Made by a program: the position numbers and the translations under genes
Notes under the pieces: generated by a model
Seen by the model: the letters and a program-made list of their open reading frames with translations, nothing else
What the model was told of the DNA's origin: nothing
Database searches by the model: none
In this document: one piece after another, positions 15,886-24,649 of the stretch
Numbering within the stretch: the first letter of the stretch is position 1
How the letters are laid out: each line of letters opens with the position of its first letter
Source of the DNA: Candidatus Rifleibacteriota bacterium
GTDB taxonomy: Bacteria; Muiribacteriota; Ozemobacteria; Ozemobacterales; Ozemobacteraceae
Length of the DNA stretch: 64,000 nt
Direction of reading: 5' to 3'
Assembly (NCBI GenBank): GCA_015233155.1
Contig: JADFYG010000009.1
Coordinates: 1 to 64,000 of the forward strand

Positions 15886-16478
15886 TCAGTTTCCTCTGGT
15901 GGCCTTCAGTCTGTCGATATCTTCGGCCTTCCCGCGCGCTAGACGCTGTGCTTCCTCTATCTGATAAGAAGACATCTTTGCGGCAGCCATGTCTTTGAGG
16001 CTTTTTGGAGGCGCATATGACGATGCCAGACTGGCCCACATATATGCCTGAATGTAGTCCTGCGTGATACATTTGCCCTCATAATACATCACACCGAGAT
16101 TGAACTGTGCCACCGACTCGCCCCGATCGGCAGCTTTCCGAGACAACTTAAAGGCCTCTTTGTCGTCTTTCGCGACACCTTGCCCCTCGGCATACATCAT
16201 GCCGATGTATCGTTGGGCATCCGACTCCCCCTGTTCAGCAGCTTTAAGGTACCATTTTGCCGCCTCAGCGTAGTCCTGTTCAGCGCCCCTGCCCTGGTAA
16301 TTAAGCACTCCGAGGAGGAACTGCCCCTTCGCATCACCTCTGTCGGCCAACTCCCGATAAATTCTCAGAGCCTTGGCGGAATCTCCAGCCTTATAGCTAC
16401 AGCCCCATCCTCGAATGGCCCTCCGAAGGCACAGGAAACCAGGGAAAGAATACAGATAACGAGAAAAAACTTTTTCAT
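15886..16478 (-). pseudogene. Sel1-repeat lipoprotein gene with a frameshift near codon 28
   Basis: On the minus strand an ATG at 16476-16478 with AGGGGG upstream starts MKKFFLVICILSLVSCAFGG, a lipoprotein signal with lipobox VSC. That frame stops after ~37 codons. A second frame continues with YKAGDSAKALRIYRELADRG and then Sel1 repeats (YxGxGxxxDYxxAxxWxxKAAEQG and two further units) to the stop at 15886, plus a helical C-terminus. One inserted base near 16391-16400 would give V-A-Y-K-A-G-D and join both parts (~197 residues). Sel1 proteins are solenoid adaptors for protein contacts. Either a real pseudogene or a sequence error. It lies between the pilin cassettes and the machinery genes. 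Confidence 0.75.
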
Positions 16479-16596
16479 TTCAACCCCCTCTAACATCACT
16501 GTGCGAAGAATATTACCATGAGCACCAGAAATTTAGAAAATTAATCACATAAAATCCTTTCATAATCTCAAAGTACGTCCGATACTGACGACAAAG

Positions 16597-16626
16597 TTGC
16601 ACGTATCCGTACCCTTATGGTATATT
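16597..16626 (+). promoter_or_regulatory. Candidate sigma-70 promoter for the cpaB-tadC operon
   Basis: TTGCAC (16597-16602), 18-nt spacer, TATATT (16621-16626), ~35 nt before the predicted GTG start. It faces the machinery genes, which run without large gaps to 24129. Confidence 0.55.
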
Positions 16627-16666
16627 TTCGGGAAATTATCCTAATTGGGCAGGAGGATCTCGGTTT

Positions 16667-17752
16667 GTGAACAGGAAAGCCATTATCTTTGCCTTGGTCG
16701 TCAGCCTTGTTATCACATTTGGAGCGTGGAAGTATATGCAAAGCACGCAACCAAAACCTGAAAACCCGGTATTTGTTCCTCCGCCATCGATTCCGATGAC
16801 AAATGTCGTGGTTGTAAAGAAGCGTGTAGGAGCACGCATCCGTCTCGACAAAGCGATGATTGCCGACTCTTTCGATGTAAAGGAAATGAATGCCTCCATG
16901 ACCCCCGTCGATTCCTTCCCGGACACGGCATCTTTTACCAATCGATACACGGCGGTCACTCTTTTTCCGGGAGATGTAATGGTCCCGGATCGTCTGCTGG
17001 CATCCGATGCCGTCCCCAACCTTTCATTCGCAATTCCGCCTGGCCGTCGTGCCGTTACTATTGCTGTCTCAAAGGTTACAGGAGTGGCCGGTTTCATTCA
17101 GCAGGGCGACTATGTCGATATAATCGCAACTTTCCGGCCTGCCGGCGGAGAGCCCATTACCAAGATAGTTCTCCAGGATATTCCCATTCTTGCGATCGGC
17201 AAAACATACGAGTTTGACAGCGTCGTTGCCACTGCGGCGCCTGCTATCGCGGCAAATAACGCCGAACTTGTCACTATGGCGGTCACCCCGGACGAACTGG
17301 AGCGTCTGACGCTTCTCGATACGGGATTTACCTTCAGATTGGTGCTGAAAAATCCCAAGGATAAGGGTGAACGCATAACTACGAAGGGCACCACTGAAAA
17401 AATGGTGATGAGCGACATGGGAATCGGACCGAATGCTGCTGAAGCATCAGCTCCCGCAGCTCCTCCGTCGCCAGCTCCGACCCCGGCGCCGACTCCCGTT
17501 GTCTTCGTTCCACCCACGGTAAGTATGCCCCCCGTCACCGTGGCTGCTGAGCCTGCAGGCCCCGAAGGGGTAGATGCCCAGACAGCGGAAACCGGCAAAA
17601 TTGAAGTTTTTTACGGCCGCCGTCGTGAAGAAATGAGCAAATACGGTGCTCAGAGCGTTTCCGCCCTGACATCAGGTGAAGCCGCTCCGAAAGCCAAGCC
17701 CCCGATCCGTACGCCAAAACCTGTTATAAACCATCCTGTGGAGAATCCGTAA
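16667..17752 (+). CDS. cpaB: Flp pilus assembly protein CpaB/RcpC
   Basis: 361 residues with GTG start; AGGAGGATCT lies ~10 nt upstream and an N-terminal hydrophobic anchor (AIIFALVVSLVITFGAW) follows. A SAF-like domain appears at ~45-115 (VVVKKRVGARIRLDKAMI), then the CpaB/RcpC domain with AIPPGRRAVTIAVSKVTGVAGFIQQGDYVDII (as separate blocks, ~120-155). The tail has a Pro/Ala-rich linker (~262-300). CpaB is a periplasmic partner of the secretin in Tad pili. The stop is 2 nt before cpaC. Confidence 0.93.
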   Translation: MNRKAIIFALVVSLVITFGAWKYMQSTQPKPENPVFVPPPSIPMTNVVVVKKRVGARIRLDKAMIADSFDVKEMNASMTPVDSFPDTASFTNRYTAVTLFPGDVMVPDRLLASDAVPNLSFAIPPGRRAVTIAVSKVTGVAGFIQQGDYVDIIATFRPAGGEPITKIVLQDIPILAIGKTYEFDSVVATAAPAIAANNAELVTMAVTPDELERLTLLDTGFTFRLVLKNPKDKGERITTKGTTEKMVMSDMGIGPNAAEASAPAAPPSPAPTPAPTPVVFVPPTVSMPPVTVAAEPAGPEGVDAQTAETGKIEVFYGRRREEMSKYGAQSVSALTSGEAAPKAKPPIRTPKPVINHPVENP

Positions 17753-17754
17753 TT

Positions 17755-19473
17755 ATGAAGAGCACCATGATGAATATTCGATTTTTTCATTCCCGGCCGC
17801 TCCGCCTTGCGATTCTGCCGCTCTTTCTGGTTGCCTGCCTCTTTCTGAAGCCTGCCATAGCGGAAAAAGTAGTGGTTCCGCTTGGTAAAGCTGTTACCAT
17901 AAAGGCCGAAGGCGTCAAGAAGATAATGGCGATTAAAGAAGGGGTTGTCGAGGTCCTCAATGTTGCTGAAGACGAGATTATCCTTTCCGGCATAGGCTCC
18001 CCTGGTACCACGCAGCTTATCGTATGGGACAATACAGGTCGCCATATCTTCGACGTGGAAACCTATTCCGAAGTCGACCTCCTTCAGCGCAAGTTCAATA
18101 CCATTCTTGGAGACAACAATCTTGCTCTCGACATGTTCCCGGATGTCGTCTATATCCGCGGGAATGTCAACTCTACGGATAAAGTTACAAAGGCAATTGA
18201 GATCACTTCAAAGCTGGTCGTCGACCGCCCTGTGGTCAGCATGATCTCTGTAAAGCCATCCATGTCTCTCGAGGGAATCATCAGCGACGCGATCAAGATT
18301 CCGACTGTCCGTGTCACCGTTATTGCTGCTGACGTCTTGAATCCACCATCGGGTTTAGCCAGCGGTTCAGCGTTTGGGCCAGTGCCGGCTGTTGGTCCGA
18401 ACGCCGTAAAACCTCGTATCATCCTGGAAGGCACTGTCAAGGACCAGAACGAGTATATGCGGATGATGGCTATCGTTCGCAGCATTGTTGATGAAAACAT
18501 TAACATAACCGACAAAGACAGCAAAGTTCAAAATCTGGTGACAATAGAGAAGCCCATACAGGTCGTTTTCCAGGCGTATATTCTTCAGGTCAACAAGGAC
18601 TTCACGAAGGAAATGGGTGTTAAATGGGGCGGCACGACTGCTCTTGGCGGCGATCCCAACACCGGAGTGCTGAACTTCACCGAAAACGTTTCTACAGCAT
18701 TTCGTGGCGACCAGGCCCTCCCCGGAGCCCCGGTTGATTCTTGGCCGAACCCGTTCAAATTCAATAACATCAATCGGTTTAATATTGTCGCTGCCCAGGT
18801 CAAGGCCTGGGAAACGAAGGGAAAAGCGAAAGTATTATCCAATCCGAAACTTATGGTATATGCCAACGCTTCGCCCCAGAAATTGTCGCAAGCCGGCTGG
18901 AAAGATGAAGTCACGGGTGGAGATGGTAATACTGCCGATAGTATCGCCTATGTAAAAGTTGGCGAATCGAAGCAGATTCCTGGTGAGCCTGACGCCACCG
19001 GACGAACCGGAAATAAAGAAGTTGCAGCTGATCTTTCTCTCGCAATTCGCGATTTGTTTGTATCCGATCCCGACAAGATGAAGTTCACAGTCTTTGCCAA
19101 CCAGTCAGAGTTCACAGGAACGGGCGGAGACAAGCAAACACGAACTATCATGACTACTGTACGTATCAATAACGGAGAAACCATTGTTCTCGGCGGCCTG
19201 ATCAAGGAAAGTAAGGCTAAAACCACTGTGGGTTTACCCGTTCTGTCCAAACTACCTTACTTAGGAAAAATCTTCCAGAGCGATCAGACGATCACAAGCA
19301 CCAATGAGCTGGTCATCCTGTTAACACCGGAAATCGTCAATCAGGAACCGAATCTGGCCAAGAACGTAAAATTCGAAACCGTTCCGGTTCCACGACGCTC
19401 CGAGCACCTTGAAGAACTTCACAATCTTTTCCAGCAGATCAAGAGCAGTCATTTCCCGGAAACCGGCAAGTGA
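17755..19473 (+). CDS. cpaC: Tad/Flp pilus secretin CpaC/RcpA
   Basis: 572 residues. Signal peptide ~1-36 (LAILPLFLVACLFLKPAIA). The pilus/secretin N-terminal domain begins at KVVVPLGKAVTIKAEG (~38), followed by a BON-like part. The secretin core is at ~265-545, with KAKVLSNPKLMVYANASP, VRINNGETIVLGGLI and LPVLSKLPYLGKIFQ as family signatures. It forms the outer-membrane pore through which the Tad pilus passes. An unusual ~60-residue loop holding DPNTGVLNFTEN and neighbouring residues sits in the gate region. Located between cpaB and cpaE as in most Tad loci. Confidence 0.94.
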   Translation: MKSTMMNIRFFHSRPLRLAILPLFLVACLFLKPAIAEKVVVPLGKAVTIKAEGVKKIMAIKEGVVEVLNVAEDEIILSGIGSPGTTQLIVWDNTGRHIFDVETYSEVDLLQRKFNTILGDNNLALDMFPDVVYIRGNVNSTDKVTKAIEITSKLVVDRPVVSMISVKPSMSLEGIISDAIKIPTVRVTVIAADVLNPPSGLASGSAFGPVPAVGPNAVKPRIILEGTVKDQNEYMRMMAIVRSIVDENINITDKDSKVQNLVTIEKPIQVVFQAYILQVNKDFTKEMGVKWGGTTALGGDPNTGVLNFTENVSTAFRGDQALPGAPVDSWPNPFKFNNINRFNIVAAQVKAWETKGKAKVLSNPKLMVYANASPQKLSQAGWKDEVTGGDGNTADSIAYVKVGESKQIPGEPDATGRTGNKEVAADLSLAIRDLFVSDPDKMKFTVFANQSEFTGTGGDKQTRTIMTTVRINNGETIVLGGLIKESKAKTTVGLPVLSKLPYLGKIFQSDQTITSTNELVILLTPEIVNQEPNLAKNVKFETVPVPRRSEHLEELHNLFQQIKSSHFPETGK

Positions 19474-19512
19474 CAGTTATTCAGTTCGAAGCCTGAAAAG
19501 GGAATTCCAGTC

Positions 19513-20733
19513 GTGCCTCTTCAGCAGCGCATAAAGGTTCTTATCGCCGACGATATGGTTGAGCTTCGCTCAAACGTTCGTCGCATGCTGTCCAGCGCGG
19601 AAAATATCCTGGTTGTGGCGGAGTGCGAGGACGGAGAAGATGCCCTGAAAAAGGTTGTCGAATTCGCCCCGCACATCATCCTGATGGATATAAACATGCC
19701 CAAAATCGATGGGTTGAAAGCCACAGAAATGCTGGCGAAAGACCATCCCGAAATTCAGGTCGTGATTATGTCTGTTCAGAGCGAACAGGAGTATTTCCGG
19801 CGTGCGATGAAAGCCGGAGCAAAAGACTTCCTGACCAAGCCCTTTTCAAGCAGCGATCTGATTGAAACAATTACCAACGTTTTCAACAAATGGGTCAAGG
19901 ATCGTCCGGATTTTCAACTGACTGAGCACAATGCCCAGGTCCTGACCTTTTTCTCTACGAAGGGCGGTGTCGGAAAAACGACGCTTGCGGCAAATCTCGC
20001 GGTCGGTCTGGCTCAAAAAGGGAAAAAAACTCTCCTGATCGATGTGTCCCTTCAGTTCGGCGATGTTGCGATCACGTTGAATCTGAAGCCTTCCCGCAGT
20101 ATCTTTAATGTCGTCGATAAGGAAGAACAAGTCACTGCAGCCAATATTGAAAAGAACCTGACTCAGCATCCGAGCGGACTGGATCTGCTGCTTGCCCCTT
20201 TAGAACCTGCATATGCCGAAGCCATCAAGCCCGCGCACATCAAATCGATTCTTGAACTCATGATTCCGGCCTATCAGTATATAATTATCGATACGGCACC
20301 GAAAATCGCTGAAATCGAGCTGGCTCTGCTCGATCATACGGATATACTGTTTCTGCTCGCGACCCTCGAAATCAGCTCACTGAAAAATACGAAGATGTGT
20401 CTGAAAACATTCAATGACATCAAATTCGACACGAGCAAAATAAAACTTGTCCTGAACAAAGATATTCCGAATGTCGGAATCGGGCCGGCCGACATTGAAG
20501 CCGGGCTTGCCATCCCAATGTTCGCCGTTGTCCCCATGGACTCAGGAACTGCACAGAAAGCTCTTAACACGGGGGAGCCTTTTGTGGTAAAATTTCCTGA
20601 GAGTTCTTTGGCGCAATCGATAGAGGAAATAATGAAAAAAATTCTGCCCGCCGAAGAGATGGCAAAGAAGCCGCTTCCCAAGAAAAGCGCATTTTTCAAA
20701 ATAAAGGATCTTTTAACAGGTTCAGTATCCTGA
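19513..20733 (+). CDS. cpaE: CpaE/TadZ pilus localization ATPase with intact receiver domain
   Basis: 406 residues, GTG start with AAGGGA upstream. Residues ~6-120 are a response-regulator receiver with a full set of active-site residues: IADD (acidic pair), HIILMDINMPKIDG (phospho-acceptor D, ~57), the S of VIMSVQ and K of LTKPF. Residues ~140-370 form a ParA/MinD-like ATPase with a canonical deviant Walker A, STKGGVGKTTLAANL. In many CpaE/TadZ proteins the receiver is degenerate; here it looks phosphorylatable. This suggests that pilus placement responds to a histidine kinase. It acts at the cell pole or assembly site with CpaF. Confidence 0.92.
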   Translation: MPLQQRIKVLIADDMVELRSNVRRMLSSAENILVVAECEDGEDALKKVVEFAPHIILMDINMPKIDGLKATEMLAKDHPEIQVVIMSVQSEQEYFRRAMKAGAKDFLTKPFSSSDLIETITNVFNKWVKDRPDFQLTEHNAQVLTFFSTKGGVGKTTLAANLAVGLAQKGKKTLLIDVSLQFGDVAITLNLKPSRSIFNVVDKEEQVTAANIEKNLTQHPSGLDLLLAPLEPAYAEAIKPAHIKSILELMIPAYQYIIIDTAPKIAEIELALLDHTDILFLLATLEISSLKNTKMCLKTFNDIKFDTSKIKLVLNKDIPNVGIGPADIEAGLAIPMFAVVPMDSGTAQKALNTGEPFVVKFPESSLAQSIEEIMKKILPAEEMAKKPLPKKSAFFKIKDLLTGSVS

Positions 20734-20751
20734 CATTAGGAGTAAACAATT

Positions 20752-22122
20752 ATGGGCGGTCTATTGTCACGTTTGAGCGAAGAAAAAAAATCGGGGGAAA
20801 AATCCTCCATGATGGATTCGGCCGCAACCCGTGAAATCACGGGTTTTGAAAGGCTGAAGGACAAAGTTCATACGCGTCTGATTGATGATATGCCTCAGGC
20901 TATCATGACGGAAGCAAACCAGGAAAAGAAGCGTGCAATGCTCCGGGACCGCATCCTGCAGGTCGTCGGGGAAGAAAGTCCCAAGCTCAACATAACGCTT
21001 TCTCCGCGTGAAATCGAGTCGATGTCTCAGGTTCTGCTTGACGACATGATCGGTTTCGGGCCTATTCAGAAACTTCTCGACGAGGAAGACATCTCCGAAG
21101 TCATGGTGAATGGCCCCTATCAGATATATTTCGAACGCAAGGGCAAGCTGATATTATCCGACGTCAAATTCAAAGATAACGACCATGTCATGCGCATTAT
21201 TGAGCGCATCGTGGCTCCGATCGGCCGCCGTATAGACGAGTCGGTTCCTTACGTCGATGCCCGTCTCCCTGACGGATCACGCGTTAATGCCATCATTCCT
21301 CCGCTGGCTTTGAACGGCCCGACGATCACCATTCGAAAATTCAAAAAAGAGGCCCTCGGCATTCAGGACATGGTGCGTTTCGGCACGGTCTCTCAGGAAA
21401 TGGCGACATTTCTTGAAGCCTGCATCAAGATTCGTCTGAACATCGTTGTTTCCGGCGGCACGGGCTCCGGAAAAACGACGACGCTGAATATCCTCAGTTC
21501 TTTCATTCCCGAAGACGAACGCATCATCACCTGCGAAGACGCCGCTGAACTCCAGCTGCGTCAGCCTCACGTCGTTCGTCTTGAAACCCGTCCGGCCAAC
21601 ATCGAAGGCAAAGGCGCGGTGCCGATGCGCGAGCTTATCAAGAACACGCTGCGCATGCGTCCGGAACGTGTCATCGTCGGAGAGTGCCGCGGCGGCGAGG
21701 CCCTGGACATGCTTCAAGCCATGAACACCGGCCATGACGGCTCACTCACCACGGGCCACGCCAACACGCCACGCGACATGCTTTCCCGTCTCGAAACGAT
21801 GGTGCTGATGTCAGGCATGGATCTTCCGATCAGAGCTATTCGCGAACAGGTCGCCTCGGCCGTTCATATGATCGTTCAGCAGTCGCGTCTGAAGGACGGC
21901 TCACGTAAAATCACTTATCTGACCGAGATTCAAGGCATGGAAGGCGACAAGATCGTCACCCAGGATATCTTCCGGTTCGAACAGACCGGCACCGATGAAA
22001 AAGGAAAAATAATCGGGCGTTTGAAGGCAACTGGGATCCGACCCAAGTTTGCCAGCAAATTCGAAGAATCCGGAATACATCTTCCGCCGAACATCTTCAC
22101 CGATTCGGCCAAGGGATGGTAA
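20752..22122 (+). CDS. cpaF: Tad pilus assembly/retraction ATPase CpaF/TadA
   Basis: 456 residues. Type II/IV secretion ATPase with an N-terminal helical part (~30-120), then [17 protein letters not shown], the Walker [13 protein letters not shown] (~235), an Asp box and Walker B region [18 protein letters not shown], and the His box [15 protein letters not shown]. It drives Tad pilus extension (and retraction) at the inner membrane with TadB and TadC. The start at 20752 has TAGGAG upstream. The tadB start lies 4 nt after its stop. Confidence 0.96.
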   Translation: MGGLLSRLSEEKKSGEKSSMMDSAATREITGFERLKDKVHTRLIDDMPQAIMTEANQEKKRAMLRDRILQVVGEESPKLNITLSPREIESMSQVLLDDMIGFGPIQKLLDEEDISEVMVNGPYQIYFERKGKLILSDVKFKDNDHVMRIIERIVAPIGRRIDESVPYVDARLPDGSRVNAIIPPLALNGPTITIRKFKKEALGIQDMVRFGTVSQEMATFLEACIKIRLNIVVSGGTGSGKTTTLNILSSFIPEDERIITCEDAAELQLRQPHVVRLETRPANIEGKGAVPMRELIKNTLRMRPERVIVGECRGGEALDMLQAMNTGHDGSLTTGHANTPRDMLSRLETMVLMSGMDLPIRAIREQVASAVHMIVQQSRLKDGSRKITYLTEIQGMEGDKIVTQDIFRFEQTGTDEKGKIIGRLKATGIRPKFASKFEESGIHLPPNIFTDSAKGW

Positions 22123-22126
22123 TCGC

Positions 22127-23176
22127 TTGCAACTGATTTTCATAATAATCCTCGGAGTCACGACGTTCATATTCGGGCTTCTGCTTTACAGTATATTCGG
22201 ACAGAAGCCCGGCGAAGAAGTTCGTGCACGCATGGAGCAGTATCTCATCGAAAGTGAGATGGTTGCCAAGCAGTATACGCCACCGGAAGAAGAAGAGACT
22301 GCTCGTGCCGACGAACAAAATGCTGAAGCAGGCGAGGATGACTGGGTTCGAGAGGCCCGCGGTCAAGGCGGCGCAAAGAAGATTCTCTCCAACATGGGAG
22401 CAATTCTTACGCCGCGCGGCATGGCGCTTCGTATCGCCGAGAATCTCGCCAAAGCCGACATTCCACTCAAGGCCAACGAGTTCGTCGCCATACAGTTTCT
22501 GGCTACGATTGTTCCGTTGATTTTAGGTTTGTTCATCTTAAAAAGTTTTCCCCTCGGAATCGTCTGTGCCGTAACAGGGTATGTTGCTCCCCACATATGG
22601 TTATCCATGGCGAAGAGCAAGCGGATTGCCGCTTTCAACTCGCAGATACTTGATACTCTCGTCACTCTCGCAAACGGTTTAAAAGCCGGCTACTCGCTTC
22701 TTCAGGCCATGGAAATGGTTGCACGCGAGTCGCCCGCCCCCATGGGCTCCGAGTTAAAGAGGGTCATAAAAGAAAACAGCCTCGGCATGAATCTCGAAGA
22801 TGCTCTTCGCGCATTGAATATGCGCGTGGAAAGCGAAGACTGGGATCTGGTAACGACTGTCGTTCTGATTCAGCGGCAGGTCGGCGGGAATCTTTCTGAG
22901 ATCCTCGAAAAAATCGGCTATACGATTCGTCAACGCATGAAGATCAAGGGTGACATCCAGACGAAGACCGCGCAGGCGAAGGTATCAGGCGGCCTCGTCG
23001 GAATGCTTCCGCTCGGCATCGGTTTCATGATCTATCTCATCAATCCCGAATTCATAATGAAGCTGTTCACATTCAAGGCCGGTTTTTTCCGGGGTTGGTT
23101 CGTAGTTGTCTTCGGGGTGATCTGGGAGTGCATAGGCATGTTTATAATCATGAAAATCGTCGATATAGAAGTATGA
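22127..23176 (+). CDS. tadB: Tad pilus inner-membrane platform protein TadB
   Basis: About 349 residues. The TTG at 22127 is chosen, 4 nt after the cpaF stop with AAGGGATGG upstream; the longer in-frame extension would lie inside cpaF. TM helices lie at ~2-22 and in the ~125-170 region, then a T2SS_F (GspF-like) cytoplasmic domain (~185-310: LVTLANGLKAGYSLLQAMEM and following), and two C-terminal TM helices. TadB and TadC form the platform on which CpaF acts. Confidence 0.92.
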   Translation: MQLIFIIILGVTTFIFGLLLYSIFGQKPGEEVRARMEQYLIESEMVAKQYTPPEEEETARADEQNAEAGEDDWVREARGQGGAKKILSNMGAILTPRGMALRIAENLAKADIPLKANEFVAIQFLATIVPLILGLFILKSFPLGIVCAVTGYVAPHIWLSMAKSKRIAAFNSQILDTLVTLANGLKAGYSLLQAMEMVARESPAPMGSELKRVIKENSLGMNLEDALRALNMRVESEDWDLVTTVVLIQRQVGGNLSEILEKIGYTIRQRMKIKGDIQTKTAQAKVSGGLVGMLPLGIGFMIYLINPEFIMKLFTFKAGFFRGWFVVVFGVIWECIGMFIIMKIVDIEV

Positions 23177-23187
23177 GGATCGAATAG

Positions 23188-24129
23188 ATGGAAATCGTAT
23201 TGTTGATTTTCGGCAGCATACTTGTCTTCGCGCTGATCATCGTTATGTTCCCATCCGGCAGTCAAACCGATATTCAGGCGCGTCTGGCTCAACTCGACTC
23301 CGGGGAAGGCTCCGCACCTGCGCAGATAATAAAAGATGAAGAGCTGAACAAGCCTTTTGTCGATCGCGTGATTCGTCCATTCCTGGCAAATCTTGCAGGC
23401 AAGGGCGATCCGAAGCAGATGAAGAAGTCGCAGAAGAACTCGCTCAGGAAGATGCTGGCTCAGGCCGGATACCCGGGCGGTCTGACGGTCGGCGAGTTTG
23501 TGGTTGTCCAGAATCTCCTAAGGGTCGTTCTTCCGGCTCTTTGTATCGCATTCGGCATGGTGGCAGGGTACAAGCTCAATCAGCTCACGTTTGCCGGACT
23601 ATTCGGCTTCGTCCTTGGATGGCTCATTCCGCGATTTTACCTGCAGTCGAAGATCTCGGGCCGCCTTCACGGAATCCAGCGCCAGCTCCCGGATGTCCTC
23701 GATCTGTTGACGGTCGCAGTCGAGGCCGGTCTCGGTTTCGATGCCGCCTGCGACAAGGTTGTCGAAAAAATGCGTGGTCCGATTCCTGACGAATTCAGTC
23801 TCACGCTTCGCCAGATGCGCATGGGGCAATCGCGTCGCGACGCCTTCAAGGATATGGGGGACCGCGTCGGTCATCCCGATATGTCTTCTTTCGTTTCGGC
23901 CCTGATTCAGGCCGACCAGCTCGGAGTTTCCATCGGTCAGATCCTGCGCATCCAGTCGGAGCAGCTTCGCGAGAAAAGGCGTCAGCGCGCAGAGGAAGAA
24001 GCAGCTAAAGCCCCGGTCAAAATGATGATTCCGCTGGTTTTCTTCATCTTCCCGAACGTCGGTATCGTCATCGGATGTCCGGCGTTGTTTCAGATCATCG
24101 AAGAGCTATCTAAATCGGGACTGCAATAG
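23188..24129 (+). CDS. tadC: Tad pilus inner-membrane platform protein TadC
   Basis: 313 residues. Same GspF-type architecture as TadB: TM near the N-terminus, a paired TM segment at ~110-155, the T2SS_F domain (LPDVLDLLTVAVEAGLGFDAA and the following ~100 residues), and a C-terminal helix (MMIPLVFFIFPNVGIVIGCP). It lies 11 nt after tadB and is the last core machinery gene of the operon. Confidence 0.92.
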   Translation: MEIVLLIFGSILVFALIIVMFPSGSQTDIQARLAQLDSGEGSAPAQIIKDEELNKPFVDRVIRPFLANLAGKGDPKQMKKSQKNSLRKMLAQAGYPGGLTVGEFVVVQNLLRVVLPALCIAFGMVAGYKLNQLTFAGLFGFVLGWLIPRFYLQSKISGRLHGIQRQLPDVLDLLTVAVEAGLGFDAACDKVVEKMRGPIPDEFSLTLRQMRMGQSRRDAFKDMGDRVGHPDMSSFVSALIQADQLGVSIGQILRIQSEQLREKRRQRAEEEAAKAPVKMMIPLVFFIFPNVGIVIGCPALFQIIEELSKSGLQ

Positions 24130-24162
24130 ATATGACAAACGACAGGATAGCGAGAGGGATTT

Positions 24163-24576
24163 TTGAAAGTCGTTACCCACGAATGGAGGAGCATGTTTCT
24201 CAAAGTAACGAGGGAAAGCGACGGCATATCGCTGGCCGGACGCGTGGGTATTGCCGACAGTTTCTGGACACGATTCCGCGGCCTGATGCTGCGAGAGACG
24301 CTTCCACCAGGCGAGGGATTGATGATAGAAGGCTGCACATCCATTCACATGATGTTCATGCGGTTTCCGATCGACGCGTTGTTTCTCGATTCTTCGAACA
24401 CAGCAGTAGGGCTATATCAGTCTCTGCGCCCCTGGACAGGCATTTCCGGATGGCACCGCAATGCAAGCCGCGTCCTGGAACTCCCGGCAGAGACATTGCA
24501 TCGATTCTCGGTCGCGGTCGGCGATCGTTTTCACCTGGAGGAAGTTCATGAAGACTCCGCACAAAAAGGATGTTAA
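24163..24576 (+). CDS. DUF192 family protein
   Basis: Up to 137 residues. The start is uncertain: TTG at 24163 has GAGAGGGAT in front, while the ATG at 24193 has GGAGGAG too close. DUF192 features are clear: RFRGLMLRETLPPGEGLMI, CTSIHMMFMRFPIDALFLD, the W of SLRPWTG, and RVLELPAETL. The biochemical function of the family is unknown. Members often sit beside Tad or type II secretion genes, as here (33 nt behind tadC). No signal peptide is seen in this copy. Confidence 0.8.
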   Translation: MKVVTHEWRSMFLKVTRESDGISLAGRVGIADSFWTRFRGLMLRETLPPGEGLMIEGCTSIHMMFMRFPIDALFLDSSNTAVGLYQSLRPWTGISGWHRNASRVLELPAETLHRFSVAVGDRFHLEEVHEDSAQKGC

Positions 24577-24649
24577 AGTGAGCATGGATAAAGATTTTTC
24601 AAATATGAAACAGTATGTGAATTCCGCTTCGGAAGGAGACGCGAGCGTC

